Position numbers and translations under genes: made by a program. From CAYTAU01 sp964442075 (GTDB lineage: Bacteria; Bacteroidota; Bacteroidia; Bacteroidales; CAYTAU01), in the NCBI GenBank assembly GCA_964442075.1, contig CAYTWH010000001.1:120338-184337 (forward strand): a DNA stretch of 64,000 bases. Reading direction: 5' to 3'. The notes under the pieces are model-generated. The model did no database searches. It was not told where the DNA came from and was given only the letters and a program-made list of their open reading frames with translations. This document shows, piece after piece, positions 52,750-62,019 of the stretch (position 1 is its first letter; every line of letters starts with the position of its first letter).

Positions 52750-52870
52750 CTTTTTTATTTAATATTAAGTTTACTAATCAAGTTCTTAAATCATTATTCG
52801 TTAATCGGTGTTCGATATTCAATTTATCATTTGCTTTTTTCTTTACTTGGAAGATAAATTTTAAATAAAA

Positions 52871-52902
52871 AAACGTTTCGGATATAATTTCCCGAAACGT
52901 TT
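52871..52902. terminator. Terminator AAACGTTTCGG / CCGAAACGTTT
   Basis: Perfect 11-bp stem with a 10-base loop, flanked by an A-run and T-rich sequence, just past the stop of the PorE-like gene. It insulates the purM-prfA unit. Confidence 0.85.
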
Positions 52903-52923
52903 TATAATAAAATGTATTTTTAG

Positions 52924-54984
52924 CTACTCGCTACCTTCGTCTTCTTCTTCGTCTTCTTCTTTATTTATTGCAGAAGATTCAGGAACATAATCTGTTTTTA
53001 ATACTTTAAATTCTGAACGTCTGTTAAGCTCATGAGCAACTTCTTGTTCTTCAACAGTTGCAAGAGATTTAATAAACGGCTCAGTTAATACTTGACCTTC
53101 AGGCAAGAAAAAATATCTAGAATTTATAACACTATCAACAGTAGCAGGTGTACCTTCACCATAACCTTTGGCAACTAAACGGTCAGATGGTATATTTTTT
53201 TCTATTAGATAATCAATTACAGATTGAGCTCTTCTTTGTGATAGATCTAAATTAAATGCATCAGGACTTCTGAAATCTGTATGAGAACCAAGTTCTATTG
53301 TAATAGTTGGATTATCGTTCAATATTTTAATAAGTCTGTCAAGTTCAACCATTGATTCCGGTCTTAATTCTGCTTTGCCAAGATCATAAAAAATATTGTC
53401 AAGTTTTATAGGTTGCCAAATTGGGTCAAGGTAAATATCTTCTTTAAATTCTTTATTTTCCTCAATACCAACTGTAGAAACAGCACCAAATCCGTTAAGA
53501 TATTTTTCAGCTTCGGCTTGTATTTGATAATCTGTATTAGGGTTTAACTTAAAACGGTATGAACCATCAGCTTCCGATAACATTTCTTCTGTGGTTATTT
53601 CTTTTGTTTCAGCTTCGCTACCTTTTAAAATAACTTTAGCACCAACAATAACTCTATTAGTTTTTTTATCAATAATTTTTCCAGCAACAAAATATTCTAA
53701 TAAAGGTAAAACAAATTCATAAATATCATCATAACCTTTTCCTCCTTTCCTGTTAGAAGAAAAATAACCTCTTTCCAGATTCCCTTCGAAAATAACTCCA
53801 AAATCATCAGCAGCAGAATTTACAGGATATTTCATGTTTTCAACAGCATATTTACCACTTTCATCATCAACTGCTTTGAAAATATCAAGTCCACCCATAC
53901 CTGCATGATAATCTGATGAAAAGTAAAATATTTTATCTTCTTTCTCATAAGGAAACACCTCATTACCTCGTGTATTTATTTCATTTCCCATATTTATAGG
54001 TTCGCTCCAAGGTTTAGTTCTACTGGGACGAGTTAATTTCCAAATATCAGTTCCACCTTTTCCTCCTGACAATTTAGCAGAAAAATATAGTGTCAAATCA
54101 TCAAAAGAAATGGCTGGATACCTAAAATCTGAAGAGTCAGATGCTCCAGGTATTTGTAACATTTGTGGTTCACCCCATCCAACGCCTTTTTTTGTAGCCC
54201 AAAATATCTGGCAACCCATCATTCTTTTCTTTACTACTTTACATCTTGTAAAGTACAAAGTATTACCCTTAGGATTTAATGAAGAAGCTCCTTCATCATT
54301 TGAAGTATTAACTGTTTCTCCTGGAACAGGGGTAGGAATACTATATTTTCCTTTACGATCTTTATTAGTCATCCATAAGTCATAAAATCCTGCACCGGTA
54401 ACACTATGTGTTCCACTTCCTACAGAACCTTCTCTGTTTGAAGAAAAATAAATTACTTTATAATCTTTCTTTGCATATACAGGCGAAAAATCACTGTATT
54501 TTGAATTAAATAAAGCCATGTTTTCAACTTCATATCTTGTTGGATTACTAATCCATTCGGCTGACATTTTGCAAGATTTTATTCCTATGTCTGCACGAGG
54601 ATCATCAGGTACAAGTTTTTTATATTTTTTATATTCTATAATTGCTTCTTCAAATTTGCCATTCATTTTTTTTGCATCGGCATAGTATAAAACAGCAATT
54701 GGATCTGAATACTTAACTTTTTCAGCTTTTCTAAACCATAATTCAGCAGATTTTGAATTATGCAAATATTTGTAACAAATTGCTGTATTAAAAACAATTA
54801 ATGGTTTTCGAGAATCAGGAGTTTTTGCATAAGCAACCCTATACAATTCAATTGCTTTCGCAAATTCACCAAATTCAAAGGCCTCAATTGCTTTAAGTTC
54901 ATCTTTATTAGGCTTCTGCGAGTATGCAGAGAACGAAATAAATCCAATTAAAAATATAAGCGTTATAAGCTTAAAGGTTTTCAT
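52924..54984 (-). CDS. PorE-like TPR-PD40-CarboxypepD-OmpA envelope protein
   Basis: 686-aa exported protein. The start at 54984 gives MKTFKLITLIFLIGFISFSA as signal. Domains in order: TPRs (AIEAFEFGEFAKAIELYRVA to about 140), PD40 propeller blades (KVIYFSSNREGSVGSGTHSV, LYFSAKLSGGKGGTDIWKL, IFYFSSDYHAGMGGLDIFKA), a carboxypeptidase-regulatory domain (AGKIIDKKTNRVIVGAKVIL) and an OmpA peptidoglycan-binding domain (TIELGSHTDFRSPDAFNLDL, SQRRAQSVIDYL). This order matches PorE, which anchors the type IX secretion machine to the wall. Many paralogues share the layout, so identity with PorE is not certain. The tail is acidic. Confidence 0.82.
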   Translation of the reverse strand: MKTFKLITLIFLIGFISFSAYSQKPNKDELKAIEAFEFGEFAKAIELYRVAYAKTPDSRKPLIVFNTAICYKYLHNSKSAELWFRKAEKVKYSDPIAVLYYADAKKMNGKFEEAIIEYKKYKKLVPDDPRADIGIKSCKMSAEWISNPTRYEVENMALFNSKYSDFSPVYAKKDYKVIYFSSNREGSVGSGTHSVTGAGFYDLWMTNKDRKGKYSIPTPVPGETVNTSNDEGASSLNPKGNTLYFTRCKVVKKRMMGCQIFWATKKGVGWGEPQMLQIPGASDSSDFRYPAISFDDLTLYFSAKLSGGKGGTDIWKLTRPSRTKPWSEPINMGNEINTRGNEVFPYEKEDKIFYFSSDYHAGMGGLDIFKAVDDESGKYAVENMKYPVNSAADDFGVIFEGNLERGYFSSNRKGGKGYDDIYEFVLPLLEYFVAGKIIDKKTNRVIVGAKVILKGSEAETKEITTEEMLSEADGSYRFKLNPNTDYQIQAEAEKYLNGFGAVSTVGIEENKEFKEDIYLDPIWQPIKLDNIFYDLGKAELRPESMVELDRLIKILNDNPTITIELGSHTDFRSPDAFNLDLSQRRAQSVIDYLIEKNIPSDRLVAKGYGEGTPATVDSVINSRYFFLPEGQVLTEPFIKSLATVEEQEVAHELNRRSEFKVLKTDYVPESSAINKEEDEEEDEGSE

Positions 54985-55148
54985 AATCATTAAATTCATT
55001 AAATTACACTTTGCGGTAAAAATAAGTATTATTTCCTTTTTTAAAAAAAGTTTTTAATATATTATCTGCTTTAGTTAAATTATTTTAATCTTGAAAATTG
55101 CGACTGACTGACTACCAGTCACTTTATGAGTATTTTAATTTTTGCAAT

Positions 55149-55574
55149 TTAAGTTAGATTTTGCAATTGATTTAAACACCAATTTTCTTTTCCCCTCATT
55201 TCTTTTTTTTCATTTTCAGTATCATCGGAAAACCCTATCAGGTGCAAGATTCCATGAATAATTACTCTGTTAAGTTCGTTTAAAAAAGGAGTGTTAAATT
55301 TTTCCGCATTTTCGTTAATTCTATCAATACTAATAAAAATATCTCCTGCAACAACCTCATTCTCACAATAATCAAAAGCAATGATGTCTGTATAATAATC
55401 GTGAGAAAGATATTGTTTATTAATTTTTATAAGATAATTATCTGAAACAAAAATTATGTTAATATTTCCTAATTTGAAATTTTCTTGATCAATAATATTT
55501 ATAATCCAGTTAATTGTATTTTTTTTATCAATATCGGGAAAAGCTATTTCTTCAGCATGAAAAATAATAGCCAT
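55149..55574 (-). CDS. ybeY: Endoribonuclease YbeY (rRNA maturation)
   Basis: 141-aa zinc endoribonuclease for 16S rRNA processing and ribosome quality control. The metal motif is VIIHGILHLIGFSDDTENEK. The third His of the usual HGxLHLxGxDH is replaced, as is common in Bacteroidota, where an acidic residue and the following RGKENWCL are kept. NKQYLSHDYYTDIIAFDYCE is also typical. It starts 3 bases after the anti-sigma-like ATPase gene. Confidence 0.9.
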   Translation of the reverse strand: MAIIFHAEEIAFPDIDKKNTINWIINIIDQENFKLGNINIIFVSDNYLIKINKQYLSHDYYTDIIAFDYCENEVVAGDIFISIDRINENAEKFNTPFLNELNRVIIHGILHLIGFSDDTENEKKEMRGKENWCLNQLQNLT

Positions 55575-55577
55575 TAA

Positions 55578-55976
55578 TTAAGAAAGTTTAAATTTAAACT
55601 CAACTTCAGAACCATTGTTTCTAAATTCCAATTCATCAACAAGATGTTTCATTAAGAATATTCCTCTTCCATGTGGTTTTTCAATATTTTCCAGTGCCGT
55701 TGGATCGGGGATATTATCGTAGTCGAATCCGGGTCCTTCATCTTTTATTATAATTTGCAAAGAACTGTTCTCAATTTTAAAGTTTACATTAACTGTTTTT
55801 GATTCATCTAATTTGTTCCCATGAAGAATGGCGTTGTTAACGGCCTCAACTGTAGCAACTAGTATGTTTCCATAAACTTCTGAGCTTAATTTATATTCAC
55901 TGGCTACATCATCAATCATCTTTTCGACATACGAAAGGTTTTCAATTTTTGAAAAAATGTCTAATTCCGTTTTCAT
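55578..55976 (-). CDS. RsbW-like ATP-binding protein (HATPase_c)
   Basis: 132-aa stand-alone GHKL ATPase domain. The N-box is NILVATVEAVNNAILHGNKL and the G1 box IKDEGPGFDYDN, followed by HGRGIFLMKHLVDELEFR. This is the arrangement of anti-sigma-factor kinases such as RsbW and SpoIIAB. No sigma factor or antagonist gene is nearby. It overlaps the DUF4175 gene by 4 bases (ATGA), so translation is coupled, and ybeY follows 3 bases later. The partner is unknown. Confidence 0.85.
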   Translation of the reverse strand: MKTELDIFSKIENLSYVEKMIDDVASEYKLSSEVYGNILVATVEAVNNAILHGNKLDESKTVNVNFKIENSSLQIIIKDEGPGFDYDNIPDPTALENIEKPHGRGIFLMKHLVDELEFRNNGSEVEFKFKLS

Positions 55977-58900
55977 TTATACTGGTTTAAATTTATTATA
56001 TATTGTTTATACTTCTCATTATAAAATTTATATAACTTAATATCCGAAGTATTTAAAATTTCATTAAATGTGTTATTCAATTTCTTATACTCAAAAAATT
56101 CTTTAGGGTTACTAATTTTTTTAACTCTTGCTTCTTCCGACTTTCTCTTCTTGTCTATTTCTCTCTGATATTCAGAGTTTTCGGCTTCCAAAAGACGTGT
56201 TAAAATTAAATCTTGTCTTTTAATAGTTTCCCGTGTAATATTTTTATTTATTATGTCATTTTCTGTTTTTTCCACCATTCTTTTTACTTCATTTAATTTA
56301 CGCATTGTTTCAGGATTTAATCCCCCGTTATTCATTAATTTCCCAAGTTGGTTTTTAAAAATTTCCTGTTGAGCAAGCATTTTTGCCAATTGTTTGTTTA
56401 TTGAATTTCCACCGGGTTTATTCCCTGCTTCTTTCATTTTTTGTATCATTGATTTAAGTTGAGACTTTAACGATTGCTGCTGACTTTTCATATTAGACAA
56501 CTTTGGTTTTCCTTCGCCAGGTTTCGTACATTTGCTGCTACCTTCACATTGTTGACAAGATTGTTGTTGCATTTGTTTTAAAACTTCTGAAAGCAGCAAT
56601 GCAAGATTATTAGCAGAAGTCATAATATACTGCTGCGTACTTCTTGCTGCATTAACATTATTACCTCTGCTTTCTTCCATTAAGTTTATGCTTTTGTCTA
56701 TATTTTTTTCTATTGCCTTTATCTCTTTGCCAATAACATTACTTAACATTGGAGTTCGTTTTGCTAATGCATTAAGAGAGTCTTTTATAATCTCAAAATT
56801 ATCGCTAATCTTTTTTTGTTCACTAACAATCTCCATATATTTTGGATTTTTTCTGTTCATCCCTTTTAAACTTTCCATTAATTTTTCCTGATCAAAAGAA
56901 AATGTCATTGTATTTTCAATTATTTGTCTCATATCGTCCATATTTTCTGCACTTTGCTGCATTTGATTTTGTTTCATCATGCTTTGCATTGACGATGCCA
57001 TATCTTTAAGTTTTTGAGAGTTTTGTTTTTGATTTTTTGATGCTTTTTTATTTTGACCACTATTCATATTTTGCTCTCCTTGTTGAAATTCATCTTTTAT
57101 GTCTTCAGAATTTTCATTAAATTCATCAAGACTCATAGGACTTTTTAATTCATCGTTTTTTTCTAATGCTTTTTTATAATCTTCCATTGCTTTGTTAAAT
57201 TCTTCCGATTGTTCGTTTTGTTTGTTTAAAAGTTCCTCGCTATCATTGTTTTTGTCTTTAACATCTTCAGAAAGTTGTTTTTGTTCTTCTGCCAACTCAT
57301 TAAGTTTATCTATTGTTTTATCTACTAATTGTTCAACTTCATAACGTTTTAGCATTTCAAGATTTCTGTCTAATTGCTCGGAAAGTTCATCATAATTTGT
57401 TTTTAGTTCTTCTGATAGTTTGTTGAGTTTATTTTTATCAAAATCTTCCATTAATTTATTAAGCTCGTCCATTAATTTTTGCAGTTCTTCGTCCATTAAG
57501 TTTTCAAGCAATTTCTCTATTTGTTCTTGTTTTTCCATTAATTCTTGTTCTTGTTCCGAGAATGTATTAAGAAAATTATTTTTTTCTTTATTGAGGTTTG
57601 AAATTTCGTCCATCAGTTTTTCAATGGAATTTTGTTTTTCCGAAATATTTTCTATCATTTTTGTTTTTTCCCACGAACTTAAATTTCTATCAATAAGGTT
57701 TTCCTGAAGGTCATCTAAATCTTTTTGCAATTCATCTACCATTCTTAAACTCTCTTGAAGTTTTTCTTCAATATTCTTATTTGCTTCTGTTTCGTATTTG
57801 TCTAATTCTTCTTGTGAAGGTATATAATATTCATAAATACTTGTTTTGGTAGATTTGCTGCCATTTACTGCATCGTTATCCCAAACTTCAAAATAATATT
57901 CAATTTTCCCGCCTTCAGATATTTTTAATGATGCAAAATCAAAAGCATAAAAAAATTCTTGAGAAGTAGAACTCAAATTAATAGGCAACAATATTGTTTT
58001 AATACTATCCTTTTTTTGTTCGGAATTGTAATTAAATGTAAGTTTTTTGCAGCCATAATCATCATTAATCAAGCCTTGAAAATAATAAACAGCTTGTTCA
58101 AGACTATCCTTAAACGAATTTACTTTAATATCAGGATAAAGATCAGGTATAACGTTTATAGAATATTTTACTATATTGTTGTTCTGAAAATACTTGTTTT
58201 TTACTGAGATACTATAATTACTGTTTTTATAGAAAGTTTTATCAGCAGTCAATCGATTTGTGTCATTATGTGCAATAATGTCTATAGTATCATTAAATGT
58301 TAATTTTAGAAAATCAATGTCAATAGTATTAAATTTCCATTTGATCTTTGAACCCATTGGGATTGTAACATCACCTATATTTTTAAGTATAATGTCTTTT
58401 TCTCCTGTATATTCAGGGACATCAATAGATATTAAAAAATCAATTATCATTGGTGATGGTAATACTTTAAGATTGTAATGTGATGAATTAATATTATCGG
58501 AAGTAAAATAAAAATTTATTGAGTTATTAATGTTCTTGAATTTGTAACTATATTCGGTTTTTGTTATTTTATTCATTAAAAAATTATTGCCACCATAAGA
58601 AACATTTATATTTTTCGGCACATATTTTCCTTCAATTTTTACTTTAATTTCAAAATCTCCACCTTTTTGTACAGATAATGTGTCGTTCATAAGAATATAA
58701 CTAAAAGGTGCAGAAGGTTCATAAAAAGTATTATGATTTACAATGCGTTCAACACCGTCGGTAAGTATAGCAGGGGATGTTATCAATGTTAAAATAATTA
58801 TAACAAATAAAACTCCCAGATATTTTAAATATTTAATATTTGATTTTATATTAATTGCTGCAGGAAAAGGTATGGGTTTAATATTATTTATGCGTTGATC

Positions 58901-59299
58901 TATGCTTGCAATAATAAGTTCTTTTGAAAAAGGTGAATCATGTTCAACATTAGCTAATTCTAAAGTATTAAGCAGTTTGTCTTCAATATTGGCAAAGTGC
59001 TTACTAATAATCCTTGCTGCTTGTTTGTGTGAAATTATTTTTCCGATTTTAAAAAATTGGAATACAGGAATTACAATAAATTTTATTAATACTGTAATTA
59101 TGAGAAAAACGGAAAAATAAAATATAATAGTTCTAATAGTTGTCGAAAAATGTCCAAAATATTCAATGCCCGATAAAGTAATCCATGCAGAAATATAAAT
59201 AAGGGATGATAACAGCAAACCTCTAATTATCTGATTTCGATAATATTTTCGAATAAAATCATCTAGTTTGTTTACTAATATATTATATTGAATACCCAT
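55973..59299 (-). CDS. DUF4175 giant membrane/coiled-coil protein
   Basis: 1108-aa protein. Two N-terminal membrane helices (about residues 24-75) and a third near 155-175 precede a periplasmic beta-rich region with Ig-like strands. From about residue 500 to 1000 it is mostly charged coiled coil rich in E, K, N and Q (for example KMIENISEKQNSIEKLMDEI), with a Cys-containing insert QQSCQQCEGSSKCTKPGEGK. The opening and domain plan match DUF4175. No enzymatic motif is seen. It is first in a coupled run with the HATPase gene and ybeY. Confidence 0.82.
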   Translation of the reverse strand: MGIQYNILVNKLDDFIRKYYRNQIIRGLLLSSLIYISAWITLSGIEYFGHFSTTIRTIIFYFSVFLIITVLIKFIVIPVFQFFKIGKIISHKQAARIISKHFANIEDKLLNTLELANVEHDSPFSKELIIASIDQRINNIKPIPFPAAINIKSNIKYLKYLGVLFVIIILTLITSPAILTDGVERIVNHNTFYEPSAPFSYILMNDTLSVQKGGDFEIKVKIEGKYVPKNINVSYGGNNFLMNKITKTEYSYKFKNINNSINFYFTSDNINSSHYNLKVLPSPMIIDFLISIDVPEYTGEKDIILKNIGDVTIPMGSKIKWKFNTIDIDFLKLTFNDTIDIIAHNDTNRLTADKTFYKNSNYSISVKNKYFQNNNIVKYSINVIPDLYPDIKVNSFKDSLEQAVYYFQGLINDDYGCKKLTFNYNSEQKKDSIKTILLPINLSSTSQEFFYAFDFASLKISEGGKIEYYFEVWDNDAVNGSKSTKTSIYEYYIPSQEELDKYETEANKNIEEKLQESLRMVDELQKDLDDLQENLIDRNLSSWEKTKMIENISEKQNSIEKLMDEISNLNKEKNNFLNTFSEQEQELMEKQEQIEKLLENLMDEELQKLMDELNKLMEDFDKNKLNKLSEELKTNYDELSEQLDRNLEMLKRYEVEQLVDKTIDKLNELAEEQKQLSEDVKDKNNDSEELLNKQNEQSEEFNKAMEDYKKALEKNDELKSPMSLDEFNENSEDIKDEFQQGEQNMNSGQNKKASKNQKQNSQKLKDMASSMQSMMKQNQMQQSAENMDDMRQIIENTMTFSFDQEKLMESLKGMNRKNPKYMEIVSEQKKISDNFEIIKDSLNALAKRTPMLSNVIGKEIKAIEKNIDKSINLMEESRGNNVNAARSTQQYIMTSANNLALLLSEVLKQMQQQSCQQCEGSSKCTKPGEGKPKLSNMKSQQQSLKSQLKSMIQKMKEAGNKPGGNSINKQLAKMLAQQEIFKNQLGKLMNNGGLNPETMRKLNEVKRMVEKTENDIINKNITRETIKRQDLILTRLLEAENSEYQREIDKKRKSEEARVKKISNPKEFFEYKKLNNTFNEILNTSDIKLYKFYNEKYKQYIINLNQYK

Positions 59300-59423
59300 A
59301 AGTTTAAGTAGTAAAACTTATTTTTTTATCTAAGACAAAGTTGCAATTTATTGTTAATCTAATTGTCAAGTATACTAGAAAATGAATTAGTCCGAATTTT
59401 TCAGTATTAATAATTTAAAATAT

Positions 59424-60278
59424 TTATTTTTTCACAGTTGATATTGTAATCCTTATATCCTCTATTGGTCTATCCATTTTATTTCTTTTGCATTTTGCAA
59501 TACTGTCAACAATGTCCATACCCTCAATTACCTCGCCAAAAACAGTATATCCTTTATCAAGATGTGGTGTTCCTCCTATGCTTGTATAAATATTTCTTTG
59601 TTCATCAGTAAACTTAAACAATTCATTGTTTATTGTGTAGGATGAATCAATTATGTGTTCTAATTCTAATGATAGTTTTTGAAGTGCATCCATATCTTTA
59701 TTCTTTTGTAAAGAATCTATTTCGTTTTTCAATTCTAAATTTTCAGCTCGTTCTATAAAACTCATGAAGAATTTTCGTTTTTCTGTAGTATTTACATTCT
59801 TTTCTATTTTATCCAGTTCTTGTCCTGTAAACACTTTTCCTTGCACAATATAAAATTGAGACCCCGACGATTTTTTTTCAGGATTTACATTATCTGGCAT
59901 TCGTGCAGCAGCAACAGCACCTCTTTTATGAATATATTTAGATAAAAATTCAGCTTCTATTGTGTAACCTGGACCACCATTACCTAAATTTTGTCCTAAT
60001 TGTGCATTTTTAGATTCGGGGTCACCTCCTTGTATCATAAAATCTAGAATAACTCTATGAAAAAGAGTACTGTCATAAAATTTCTCATTAATTAGTTTAA
60101 GGAAATTTTCTTTGTGTAATGGAGTTTCTTCATAAAGCTTGATCTTTATTTCACCATATGTGGTTTTTATTAAAACAATATTATCCTTTTCATTGTTCTT
60201 TTTAACTGAATCACAAGTAGAAAAAGACAATAAACTTAATGTAAATAATAAAACAAAAATGATTTTAATTAGTTTCAT
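59424..60278 (-). CDS. Cyclophilin-type peptidyl-prolyl isomerase lipoprotein
   Basis: 284-aa exported isomerase. The start at 60278 gives MKLIKIIFVLLFTLSLLSFS with Cys in FSTCDS. The cyclophilin fold is split: FHRVILDFMIQGGDPESKNA and KRGAVAAARMPDN with SGSQFYIVQG stand before, and GTPHLDKGYTVFGEVIEGMD after, a helical insert of about 80 residues (about 150-225). Such inserts are common in Bacteroidota. It likely folds proteins in the periplasm. It is divergent from the lipoprotein gene at 60363. Confidence 0.9.
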   Translation of the reverse strand: MKLIKIIFVLLFTLSLLSFSTCDSVKKNNEKDNIVLIKTTYGEIKIKLYEETPLHKENFLKLINEKFYDSTLFHRVILDFMIQGGDPESKNAQLGQNLGNGGPGYTIEAEFLSKYIHKRGAVAAARMPDNVNPEKKSSGSQFYIVQGKVFTGQELDKIEKNVNTTEKRKFFMSFIERAENLELKNEIDSLQKNKDMDALQKLSLELEHIIDSSYTINNELFKFTDEQRNIYTSIGGTPHLDKGYTVFGEVIEGMDIVDSIAKCKRNKMDRPIEDIRITISTVKK

Positions 60279-60311
60279 ACGTTTAAAATTTGACAATAAT
60301 AATTTTTTTTT

Positions 60312-60319
60312 TAACTTTG
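60312..60319 (+). promoter_or_regulatory. -7 box within a 19-bp palindrome
   Basis: TAACTTTG, 43 bases before the ATG at 60363. It overlaps the perfect inverted repeat ACTTTGTAA-C-TTACAAAGT (60314-60332), a candidate operator shared with the divergent cyclophilin gene. Confidence 0.45.
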
Positions 60320-60362
60320 TAACTTACAAAGTAAATATAATCGTTTTAAAAATATTGTTAAA

Positions 60363-60782
60363 ATGAAAAAAAATAGTTTATACTTAATAGTAATTATCGT
60401 AGTAATTGTGATAAGTTACTACACAACAAGCTGTAAAAAAGACCATAGCCCAAAAGCTACAATTACAGTTATGACATTGAATAATGATGGGGAAAAATAT
60501 CCTTTAGAGGGTGCAATAGTTAGAATATTTTCCGATCCAACTTTTAACGATACAACACATGAAGGCAATATTGGTTATATTGACCCACATCAAGATAGTT
60601 TGGTGTTAGAAGATACGCAAATTTCCAACGAATATGGACAAACTAATCATGAATTTCATTATGAAAGTATTTTACATATTGAAGCCAAATTTGGCATTAA
60701 AAAGAATGATACCTTAGTAGGATTTGGAGCATTGATATTGAAAGAAGATGAAACTTATGAAGAAACTGTTATTGTAAAATAG
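60363..60782 (+). CDS. Small lipoprotein, Ig-like, first of a paralogous pair
   Basis: 139-aa lipoprotein with a hydrophobic signal (residues 5-21) and lipobox TTSC (Cys24). The mature part has ATITVMTLNNDGEKYPLEGA, IVRIFSDP, then DSLVLEDTQISNEYGQTNHE and ILHIEAKFG, a single beta-sandwich of carboxypeptidase-regulatory style. The next gene, 7 bases downstream, encodes a clear paralogue. Function unknown. Confidence 0.7.
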   Translation: MKKNSLYLIVIIVVIVISYYTTSCKKDHSPKATITVMTLNNDGEKYPLEGAIVRIFSDPTFNDTTHEGNIGYIDPHQDSLVLEDTQISNEYGQTNHEFHYESILHIEAKFGIKKNDTLVGFGALILKEDETYEETVIVK

Positions 60783-60789
60783 AAAAAAT

Positions 60790-61167
60790 ATGAGTTTTAA
60801 ATTATTATTAATACTTTTTATACCAACTTTAGTCTTTTTAAATTCCTGTGGTAAAAAACCTAATCCACCTGAAGCAACTGTTATGGTTGTTATAGAAGAG
60901 GCAGATGGTTCTGAAACTCCTGTTTCAGGAGCTATTGTTAGATTATATTCAAATCCTAACGGTTCTTATATTGAACCTGATAGCTTAGTTCTAGAAAGTA
61001 CGCAAACCACTAATGAAGTTGGACATGTGAGATTTATTACGGAAAATGATTGTATTCTAAGTATAGATGCCACTTACACAGATGACGATGATTTTGTTTT
61101 TTTCGGGAAATCAGTTCTTATTTTTGAAAAGAATAAGATTTACGAAAAAACTCTGGAAATAAAATAA
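60790..61167 (+). CDS. Small lipoprotein, Ig-like, second of a paralogous pair
   Basis: 125-aa lipoprotein with lipobox LNSC (Cys20). It shares with its neighbour the order P-E-A-T-V, SGAIVRLYSNP, the stretch DSLVLESTQTTNEVGHVRF and the closing LSIDATYTDD. It is therefore a tandem duplicate that has diverged. The two are transcribed together from the palindromic promoter region. Function unknown. Confidence 0.7.
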   Translation: MSFKLLLILFIPTLVFLNSCGKKPNPPEATVMVVIEEADGSETPVSGAIVRLYSNPNGSYIEPDSLVLESTQTTNEVGHVRFITENDCILSIDATYTDDDDFVFFGKSVLIFEKNKIYEKTLEIK

Positions 61168-61200
61168 TACCTATTACATTTTCAATTTATTAAATATATT

Positions 61201-61275
61201 GGGCTATTAACTCAGTTGGTTTAGAGTGTTACCTTGACAGGGTAGAAGTCACTGGTTCGAATCCAGTATAGCCCA
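61201..61275 (+). tRNA. tRNA-Val(GAC)
   Basis: Acceptor arms GGGCTAT and ATAGCCC pair fully. The D-arm follows, then the anticodon stem TTACC / GGTAG with loop TTGACAG (anticodon GAC at 61236-61238) and T-arm ACTGGTTCGAATCCAGT. The CCA end is not encoded (the next bases are CGC). Confidence 0.92.
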
Positions 61276-61335
61276 CGCTAAATAATTCTGTTTTTCCAAA
61301 TTACTTTTATTTTATTAATTTTGTTGCATTAAACT

Positions 61336-61412
61336 GACTCAGTAGTTCAACTGGATAGAATATCAGATTTCGGCTCTGATGGTTGGGGGTTCGAGTCCTC
61401 TCTGGGTCACCA
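61336..61412 (+). tRNA. tRNA-Arg(UCG)
   Basis: Acceptor arms GACTCAG and CTGGGTC pair with one G-T. Anticodon stem TCAGA / TCTGA has loop TTTCGGC (anticodon TCG at 61370-61372). The T-loop is TTCGAGT. CCA is encoded (61410-61412), unlike the neighbouring tRNA-Val. Confidence 0.92.
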
Positions 61413-61421
61413 TAGAGAACT

Positions 61422-61439
61422 GAGGCAATTTTTTGCCTC
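61422..61439 (+). terminator. Terminator after the tRNA genes
   Basis: GAGGCAA, loop TTTT, TTGCCTC, followed by TTTTCTTTTTT. It ends the tRNA transcript. Confidence 0.85.
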
Positions 61440-61442
61440 TTT

Positions 61443-61789
61443 TCTTTTTTGTACCCTTTTAAAAATCCGCACTGGAAAGACAAAGTAGCTTGACTAAAGA
61501 ATTAACTCTTTAAGTTCAAACTTTATTTTTATGAAAAACAAGATTTTCAGGAAAGGTCGAACTCAATATACGTTAACGTCCCATCACATCAGCATTTAGA
61601 TATGATTTTGATAGTTGTTCATAAATTATAATTTATAATCAGATTGATTTAGCATTATTTTACGTAAAAGCATTAGCATCATAACAATCATAAGTTATTT
61701 TATAAAATAATCGCATTAAAGTACTTTTTAATGGACTTTGAAAGGCTTTAATCAGCTTTAAAGTAAAATAAATTATATCTTATATTTTT
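61443..61789. other. Gene-free stretch, content unknown
   Basis: No open frame with codon structure is present on either strand. The stretch has short inverted repeats (for example CATTAAA-GTACTT-TTTAATG near 61715) and ends at a hairpin. A small RNA is possible, but I see no recognisable family. Confidence 0.3.
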
Positions 61790-61816
61790 AAAGGCTGCCT
61801 TTAAAGGGTGGCCTTT
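61790..61816 (+). terminator. Hairpin AAAGGC / GCCTTT with U-tract
   Basis: Outer stem AAAGGC with GCCTTT and inner weaker pairs (TGCCTT with AGGGTG), then TTTATTATTAT. It is a convincing terminator, yet no gene precedes it after the tRNA terminator. Confidence 0.65.
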
Positions 61817-61935
61817 TTATTATTATCTTTTTTTCTCAGATTAATAAATATAATATTAATCATTGCAATACAATGTTTAATCAAAAATGTTTTATAACAT
61901 TTACTTTAAAGAATTTTGTTTTTGAGAAAAAAAAG

Positions 61936-61943
61936 TATATTTG
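61936..61943 (+). promoter_or_regulatory. -7 box for the Gly-rich/HYR protein gene
   Basis: TATATTTG, preceded by TTTTG at 61914-61918 as the -33 element (17 bases between). It is the best complete Bacteroidota-type promoter in the window. The leader before the ATG at 62020 is about 70 bases. Confidence 0.65.
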
Positions 61944-62019
61944 TGTCCTTAAAAAATTAAACGGAGTAAGCTGAAAATCCTTTAATAGAGTAGGTGTATT
62001 AACTTTAAAATTATTTAAT

